In this document: one piece after another, positions 14,767-15,114 of the stretch
Numbering within the stretch: the first letter of the stretch is position 1
Layout: each line of letters opens with the position of its first letter
From: Nitratifractor sp964650685
GTDB lineage: Bacteria; Campylobacterota; Campylobacteria; Campylobacterales; Sulfurovaceae
Assembly (NCBI GenBank): GCA_964650685.1
Contig: CAZYUW010000034.1
Coordinates: forward strand, 1 to 15,114
Reading direction: 5' to 3'
DNA length: 15,114 bases
The notes under the pieces: model-generated
The model's input: the letters and a program-made list of their open reading frames with translations, nothing else
What the model was told of the DNA's origin: nothing
Database searches by the model: none
Made by a program: the position numbers and the translations under genes

Positions 14767-15114
14767 TCATTTCAGATCGGATACGCACAGACTCTCTCGG
14801 TCATCGGAGGTATCATCTACTTTTTTGCAGTCTTTTTCGATCTCCCCTTTGGAAACTATATAGATCCTGTTCCCTTTGATCAAATAGGACATACCGTCTC
14901 CAACAGGAATTGGATTGATATATTTACCTTTGTAAAGCACAAGAGGTTTTTTACCGTTGGTAGATGTCGCAAACTGCACAATTGTGGATCTATCAGCCTT
15001 TATAGTAATCGTCTGCTCTGTTCCTTCTCCACCAGCGAAATTAAAATTCCTGGTACCTATAAAGGGGATTTTCTGGCTTGGGCCTATACATCCCGCAATA
15101 ACAAATACAACAAA
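14767..15114 (-). CDS. Probable lipoprotein of unknown function (partial, N-terminus beyond the window)
   Basis: The frame is open from the right edge to a TGA at 14767, 115 codons. It begins inside a hydrophobic stretch, FVVFVIAGC, whose end resembles a lipobox with the cysteine as the ninth visible residue, so only the first part of the signal peptide is missing. The mature part is about 107 residues, with beta-like segments (TITIKADRSTIVQFATS, KPLVLYKGKYINPIPVG) and an acidic tail holding two cysteines (KDCKKVDDTSDDRESLCVSD). No family was recognised. A shorter frame from a GTG at 14979 exists but would lack the signal, so the longer reading is preferred. It faces the MFS gene tail to tail. 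Confidence 0.65.
   Translation of the reverse strand, partial: FVVFVIAGCIGPSQKIPFIGTRNFNFAGGEGTEQTITIKADRSTIVQFATSTNGKKPLVLYKGKYINPIPVGDGMSYLIKGNRIYIVSKGEIEKDCKKVDDTSDDRESLCVSDLK

Noticed and set aside
1..15114. CRISPR arrays, tRNA or rRNA genes, insertion sequences, prophage genes
   Set aside because: Reading both strands gave no regularly spaced repeats, cloverleaf or rRNA-like sequence, transposase or phage motifs.

Overview
The window looks like chromosomal DNA of a denitrifying Campylobacterota (Epsilonproteobacteria). The pointers are moderate-to-low GC with heavy AGA/ATA codon use, compact co-directional operons, an ilvE gene followed directly by an SPFH-domain gene (an arrangement I recall from Campylobacter), a fused hisIE, and a cytochrome cd1 (NirS) denitrification locus. 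The genus cannot be fixed from sequence alone; a relative of the Sulfurimonas, Sulfurovum or Hydrogenimonas type is plausible.

Left part (1-6300, all minus strand): a nitrite-reduction and heme d1 maturation locus. In transcription order it has nirS (cytochrome cd1 nitrite reductase), a nirN-like cytochrome c/d1-propeller gene, moeA (molybdenum insertase), a small monoheme cytochrome c (nirC-like) and nirF, which runs off the left edge. A perfect FNR/DNR-type palindrome lies upstream of nirS, exactly 41.5 bp from the start site implied by a good -10 box. This is the geometry of a class II anaerobically activated promoter. NirS, NirN and NirF are three versions of one d1 propeller fold and retain different subsets of its histidines, so one locus holds both the enzyme and proteins that finish and deliver its cofactor.

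Middle part (6323-10504, minus strand): a tightly overlapping ion-transport operon, clcA-like, trkA, trkH. It encodes a ClC chloride channel/transporter, a two-domain RCK regulator and a TrkH potassium translocator. It points the same way as nirS, and there is no obvious terminator between trkH and nirS.

Right part (10808-14747, plus strand): ilvE (branched-chain aminotransferase), an SPFH/prohibitin-like membrane protein, hisIE (bifunctional histidine-biosynthesis enzyme) and an MFS transporter. These are so tightly packed that they probably form one transcript. A roughly 300-bp divergent intergenic region separates this unit from the ion-transport operon. At the right edge a convergent, truncated minus-strand gene encodes a probable lipoprotein.

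No rRNA, tRNA, CRISPR array, insertion sequence or phage gene was found. No clearly undescribed system is present. The most informative points are the nirS promoter geometry, the NirN C-terminal extension, moeA embedded in the nir locus, and the ClC-Trk operon.
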